A stretch of DNA of 9,941 bases from a bacterium (lineage in GTDB: Bacteria; Patescibacteriota; Minisyncoccia; Phycocordibacterales; 1-14-0-10-42-12), in NCBI GenBank assembly GCA_030432135.1, contig JAUIHD010000009.1, positions 1-9,941 on the forward strand, read 5' to 3'. The position numbers and the translations under genes are program-made. Shown in pieces: positions 6,879-9,941 of the stretch (positions are counted from its first letter, which is position 1; each line of letters opens with the position of its first letter). Below the pieces are notes generated by a model. That model worked only from the letters and a program-made list of their open reading frames with translations, was not told the origin of the DNA and searched no databases.

Positions 6879-8210
6879 TTATTTCCCCTTTCGGGTAAAT
6901 ATTGTTTTAAGTGTCTTGAGTGCGATAGCAATATCGAGCATAAAAGATCTATTTTTAATGTAGTAAAGATCATAGGCAAGCTTCATTTTTGTCTCTGGGA
7001 CATCAGCATCGTGATGTGGGTGCCCCTCATGGTAAATCTGTGCCCACCCAGAAAGCCCTGGAGTGATAAGGTGTCTCACGTTGTAATATGAAATTTCATC
7101 TTCGTAGTGTTTTACAAGTGTAGGTATTTCTGGTCGAGGACCAATGAGTGAGAGCTCTCCTTTGAGCACGTTCCATAACTGCGGCACCTCATCTATACGA
7201 AAGATACGAAGATACTTTCCTATCTTTGTAACAAATTGTTTTTCGTCATCTTTCTTTACAGACATAGTTCTAAATTTATAAATAGAAACATGATGATTAT
7301 TTTTACTTACTCGCTTTTGAGTAAAAAATATTGGCCCCCTATCTTCCATCCAAATAAGAAGTCCGACAATAGGAGTAATTACTGCTGCAGGGATCATTAA
7401 AATTCCAGCAACTAAGATATCCATTGAGCGCTTCAAAATATCGTGCATGCGTCGAGGAGACGCGGAAATGTTTTCTAAAAACCAACTATATTCGAGTAGC
7501 GAAAGAGGAACCCTGTTAAAAACATCCTCATATATTTTGTGCATGTCGATAAAACGAATTTTTGAAAAGATAAGGTTGTAAAGATTTGGTAAAAGCGGTG
7601 CCACATTGTCATCTTTAAAATCAGCAACAATCACTGAAACATTCTCACTATATACACGGCTCAAAATTTCTTCCTGAAAATCAATGTCACCAGATTTTTC
7701 GATATTGATAGAAGAAATAAATGTAATGCCATATCGTGGGTTACTGTTAACTTCTTCAAGAAGCTCGCGCACCTCATGCCCACTTCCAATCAAAAGTGCA
7801 TTTTCTTTTCTTGGACTTATTAACCGAAGTACAAGTATTCTCCTCCACCAAAGCATCAACACAAAAGAGAGGACAAGGTGTATGAAGAGATTTGTCTTTG
7901 GAGCAATCCCGAAGTAAGGAATGAGGTAGAAGAAAATCGCCGCGATAGCACTGTTTATAATTTGTGCGTTTAAAATAGTGGCAGGAACGTGCTGCTTCAA
8001 AAGAAGTGTGTGCTTTTCGTAAAGTCCCGCAATAAAATATACGAGATACCATACAACAAAAAGAATAGTGAACGGTACTAAATGTTGAGAAAGTACATCA
8101 TCTGAAATACCACCATATCTAATAAACAATGTCGCAAAAAGCGCTATATAGAAGACTATGAAGTCTCCTACGAAAAGTAAATTTGTTTCTTTCTTGGAAG
8201 AGAAAATCAT
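6879..8210 (-). CDS. Polyprenyl-phosphate sugar-1-phosphate transferase (WcaJ-type, bacterial sugar transferase)
   Basis: The enzyme transfers a sugar-1-phosphate from a nucleotide sugar to undecaprenyl phosphate in the membrane, the first step of surface polysaccharide or glycan assembly. The 443-residue protein has four N-terminal membrane helices (about 12-31, 46-64, 82-102, 107-122). A Rossmann-like domain with LIGSGHEV (140-147) follows, then a membrane-entering helix (264-288) and the catalytic domain. The catalytic motifs YKFRTM (311-316), FRIDEVPQLWN with the Asp340-Glu341 dyad, SLIGPRPE (354-361) and TPGLSGWAQIY (383-393) are all intact, as is the C-terminal DLYYIKNRS segment. This is the long-form polyisoprenyl-phosphate glycosyltransferase layout; the sugar cannot be read from sequence. 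It lies 45 bases after rodA and has its own good promoter. No Shine-Dalgarno motif. Confidence 0.95.
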   Translation of the reverse strand: MIFSSKKETNLLFVGDFIVFYIALFATLFIRYGGISDDVLSQHLVPFTILFVVWYLVYFIAGLYEKHTLLLKQHVPATILNAQIINSAIAAIFFYLIPYFGIAPKTNLFIHLVLSFVLMLWWRRILVLRLISPRKENALLIGSGHEVRELLEEVNSNPRYGITFISSINIEKSGDIDFQEEILSRVYSENVSVIVADFKDDNVAPLLPNLYNLIFSKIRFIDMHKIYEDVFNRVPLSLLEYSWFLENISASPRRMHDILKRSMDILVAGILMIPAAVITPIVGLLIWMEDRGPIFFTQKRVSKNNHHVSIYKFRTMSVKKDDEKQFVTKIGKYLRIFRIDEVPQLWNVLKGELSLIGPRPEIPTLVKHYEDEISYYNVRHLITPGLSGWAQIYHEGHPHHDADVPETKMKLAYDLYYIKNRSFMLDIAIALKTLKTIFTRKGK

Positions 8211-8225
8211 ATGTAAGGTAGGTGA

Positions 8226-8254
8226 TTTATAGTATACATTTCCCTTTTATTCAA
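8226..8254 (-). promoter_or_regulatory. Promoter of the sugar transferase gene (TTGAAT-17-TATAAA)
   Basis: On the minus strand TTGAAT (8254-8249) and TATAAA (8231-8226) are spaced by exactly 17 bases in the rodA-sugar transferase gap. The predicted start near 8219-8220 leaves a leader of about nine bases, too short for a normal Shine-Dalgarno site, and none is present. Confidence 0.6.
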
Positions 8255-8255
8255 G

Positions 8256-9383
8256 TTATAAAAGATCAATATCAACGGTAGCAGTACGTGACCGAACCTC
8301 ATACTGTGCCATACTCGAAATAATACCTAGGGCAAAAAACTCCGTCACCAAGTGAGAACCGCCGTAACTCATAAAAGGTAGTGGAACACCAGTCACCGGC
8401 AAGAGACCTATGTTCATCCCTACGTGGACACATACGTGCCCAATAAAAAGCCCCGCAACTCCGACCGTAAACAATGTCTCGAAATTACTTGGGGCTCGTG
8501 CAGCATGATTCATCATACGCATAATTAAAAACACAAAAAGTGACAGCACGATAATCCCTCCTACAAAACCCCACTCTTCAGAGAAGGCAGCGAAAATAAA
8601 GTCGGTTTGATACTCCGGAAGAAACTTAAGTTTGGATTGCGTCCCATACCCAATACCTTTCCCGATAACCTCACCCGACCCCACTGCTACTGTTGACTGG
8701 TATGCGTTGTATCCAGTCCCTTGTATATCGGCAAGTGGGTGTATAAAAGAAACAATACGATCTTTCTGATACGGCTGAAATACAAATAGCCATAAGGCGA
8801 GAAAAGCAAGGATACCGGTAGAAACAACAAGAATGAGGTGTTTTTTAGAAATACCAGAGACCATCACCATGGCAAACCACACAACAAACATCATTACTGC
8901 AGAACCAAAGTCTGGTTGCATAGCAACAAGTACAAAAAACATCAGCGCGTAGAACCCTGACAAGATAATGTGTCTAATATGACCAATCTCGACATATCGA
9001 CGAGAGAAATATTTCGCAAGAATAATAATAAGTGCAAGTTTTGCTGGATCAGCAGGTTGCAGATTAAAGAAACCAAGAGAGAGCCAGCTTTGTGCACCAC
9101 CTTGAGAAACCGCTCCGAACAAAACAAGGCCAAGCAAAAGTACCATAAAAAATATAAACAACATTACAGACACTCGCGTCCTTCTAAGAAATCGCCAATC
9201 AACAAAATGAGCCCCAAAGAAAACACCAAGCGAAATAATGAGCCATAGCATTTGCCGTGAAAAATAAGGATCCTCATCGACAAACGAGCTCATAGTAACA
9301 AGTCCGAGAGACGTCAAAATCACTGCCGGTAATAGCAATAAAAAATCAATCTGTTTGAATGCCTTTTGAACCGTTCTGATCAT
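8256..9383 (-). CDS. rodA: Rod-shape peptidoglycan glycosyltransferase RodA (SEDS family)
   Basis: RodA polymerises lipid II into glycan strands during cell elongation, working with a class B penicillin-binding protein. The 375-residue protein has about ten membrane helices. Diagnostic stretches are FFNLQPADPAKLALI (105-119), DFGSAVMM (158-165) and QGTGYNAYQSTVAVGSG (221-237), followed by FLPEYQTDFIFAAFSEEWGF (254-273), which contains the conserved Asp261 thought to be catalytic in RodA. The SEDS signature TGVPLPFMSYGGSH (331-344) is intact. The GTGYNAYQS and PExxTDFIFA segments favour RodA over FtsW. The ATG at 9383 precedes the first helix sensibly. It lies 41 bases after the VWA gene, and TAGTAT and TATGAT boxes 9-14 bases before the ATG could give a very short leader. 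No penicillin-binding protein or mreB is in the window. Confidence 0.95.
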   Translation of the reverse strand: MIRTVQKAFKQIDFLLLLPAVILTSLGLVTMSSFVDEDPYFSRQMLWLIISLGVFFGAHFVDWRFLRRTRVSVMLFIFFMVLLLGLVLFGAVSQGGAQSWLSLGFFNLQPADPAKLALIIILAKYFSRRYVEIGHIRHIILSGFYALMFFVLVAMQPDFGSAVMMFVVWFAMVMVSGISKKHLILVVSTGILAFLALWLFVFQPYQKDRIVSFIHPLADIQGTGYNAYQSTVAVGSGEVIGKGIGYGTQSKLKFLPEYQTDFIFAAFSEEWGFVGGIIVLSLFVFLIMRMMNHAARAPSNFETLFTVGVAGLFIGHVCVHVGMNIGLLPVTGVPLPFMSYGGSHLVTEFFALGIISSMAQYEVRSRTATVDIDLL

Positions 9384-9424
9384 CGCAGACTCATACTATC
9401 ATAATAAGCTTATTTATAGCCATT

Positions 9425-9941
9425 TTAGAAGCTTGTTTCGGGGAAGAGTTTTGGAATTATCTCTATAACTGCAGGCTTTTTCTGACACAGGTCAGTGGCA
9501 ATAGAAGAGTAAATAGAACTTAAATCTCCACTATCTGTCGCCCCTTTATATCCAGCAGGATCGCTTACGATTGATTCAAGAAAAGATCTATTAACACCAG
9601 AACCAAGACCGATCGCGTAGACCTGCACTCCTGTTTCCTGTGCCTGACCTGACATCATGAGAGTTACTTCTTCTGGATCTTCTGCATCATCTGGCGCAGT
9701 TGGGATTCCATCTGTAAGAAGCACGATCGCACGTCGCGTCCCTGGTCTCTGCGAAACAGATTCAAAAATATTGAGGACCTGTTCAATGCCTCCTCCGAGA
9801 TTTGTATAACTACTACTTGAAGCAATAATACCAATTGAGTTTACAGCAAGTTTTGCACCGCTCTTGTCATATGTAAGTCCAGTCGGTACATGTGAAGTAG
9901 CATCGGTTCCAAAAGAAACTACAGACACCCTATCTTCTTCC
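9425..9941 (-). CDS. von Willebrand factor A domain protein, C-terminal part (starts outside window)
   Basis: The frame is open to the window edge and reads EEDRVSVVSFGTDA at the boundary, so the start lies beyond 9941; the GTG at 9928 is internal. The visible 172 residues are the second half of a VWA domain. They include the MIDAS threonine in YTNLGGGIEQVL, AIVLLTDGIPTAPDD with the MIDAS Asp, and VQVYAIGLGSGVNRSFLESI. The first MIDAS motif DxSxS should lie upstream. The tail after the domain (CQKKPAVIEIIPKLFPETSF) is short, has a single Cys and no membrane segment, so any anchor or TadG/pilus-like region must be N-terminal. Such proteins are usually secreted or surface-exposed and bind ligands through a divalent metal. 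Its function is unknown. Confidence 0.88.
   Translation of the reverse strand, partial: EEDRVSVVSFGTDATSHVPTGLTYDKSGAKLAVNSIGIIASSSSYTNLGGGIEQVLNIFESVSQRPGTRRAIVLLTDGIPTAPDDAEDPEEVTLMMSGQAQETGVQVYAIGLGSGVNRSFLESIVSDPAGYKGATDSGDLSSIYSSIATDLCQKKPAVIEIIPKLFPETSF

Noticed and set aside
7774..8052. Alternate-frame minus-strand reading frames inside the sugar transferase (and 4735-4926 inside secF, 8942-9133 inside rodA)
   Set aside because: They are frame-shifted shadows of intact enzymes with all motifs in the main frame.
9425..9928. GTG at 9928 as the start of the VWA gene
   Set aside because: The same frame continues upstream to the window edge with VWA-like residues (EEDR before VSVVSFG), and the essential first MIDAS motif must lie further upstream.

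Overview
The window comes from a small-genome bacterium of the Candidate Phyla Radiation (Patescibacteria), most likely a Parcubacteria-type lineage. The 16S rRNA is the main evidence: it has CPR-type substitutions such as GTACTCACCGCCCGTCA, a rewritten 530 loop and an altered 907-927 segment. The AT-rich, tightly packed genes and the short envelope/secretion gene cluster agree with this. No closer taxonomic assignment can be made by eye.

Layout. Bases 1-560 (minus) hold the N-terminal part of pyruvate kinase. It is divergently arranged with a plus-strand TolB-like beta-propeller protein (621-1760), and the two share a 60-base spacer. Bases 1761-1906 have no gene but hold an imperfect copy of the 3' end of tRNA-Ile, two hairpins and an inverted T-arm fragment. 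A minus-strand tRNA-Ile(GAT) lies at 1907-1980. A complete minus-strand 16S transcription unit fills 2041-3905: sigma70-type promoter, boxA-like element, 5' strand of a processing stem, 16S, a 143-base structured trailer, 3' strand of the stem and a palindromic terminator. No 23S or 5S follows, so this 16S stands alone. From 3911 to the end of the window all genes are on the minus strand. In transcription order they are the C-terminus of a von Willebrand A protein, RodA, a polyprenyl-phosphate sugar transferase, SecD, SecF and a multi-pass membrane protein. Together they form an envelope-building and protein-export cluster: RodA polymerises glycan, the sugar transferase starts a surface polysaccharide, and SecDF powers late steps of Sec export, probably including surface proteins such as the VWA protein.

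The most notable observation concerns translation initiation. The 16S aligns without gaps to the E. coli 3' end through helix 45 and its GGAA loop, but the tail that should contain the anti-Shine-Dalgarno CCUCC reads AUUCA instead. No CCUCC occurs in the 16S direction before the terminator. None of the seven visible gene starts has a Shine-Dalgarno motif, and several have a -10-like hexamer 6-8 bases before the start codon, as expected for leaderless or nearly leaderless mRNAs. rRNA and genes therefore both point to initiation that does not depend on Shine-Dalgarno pairing.
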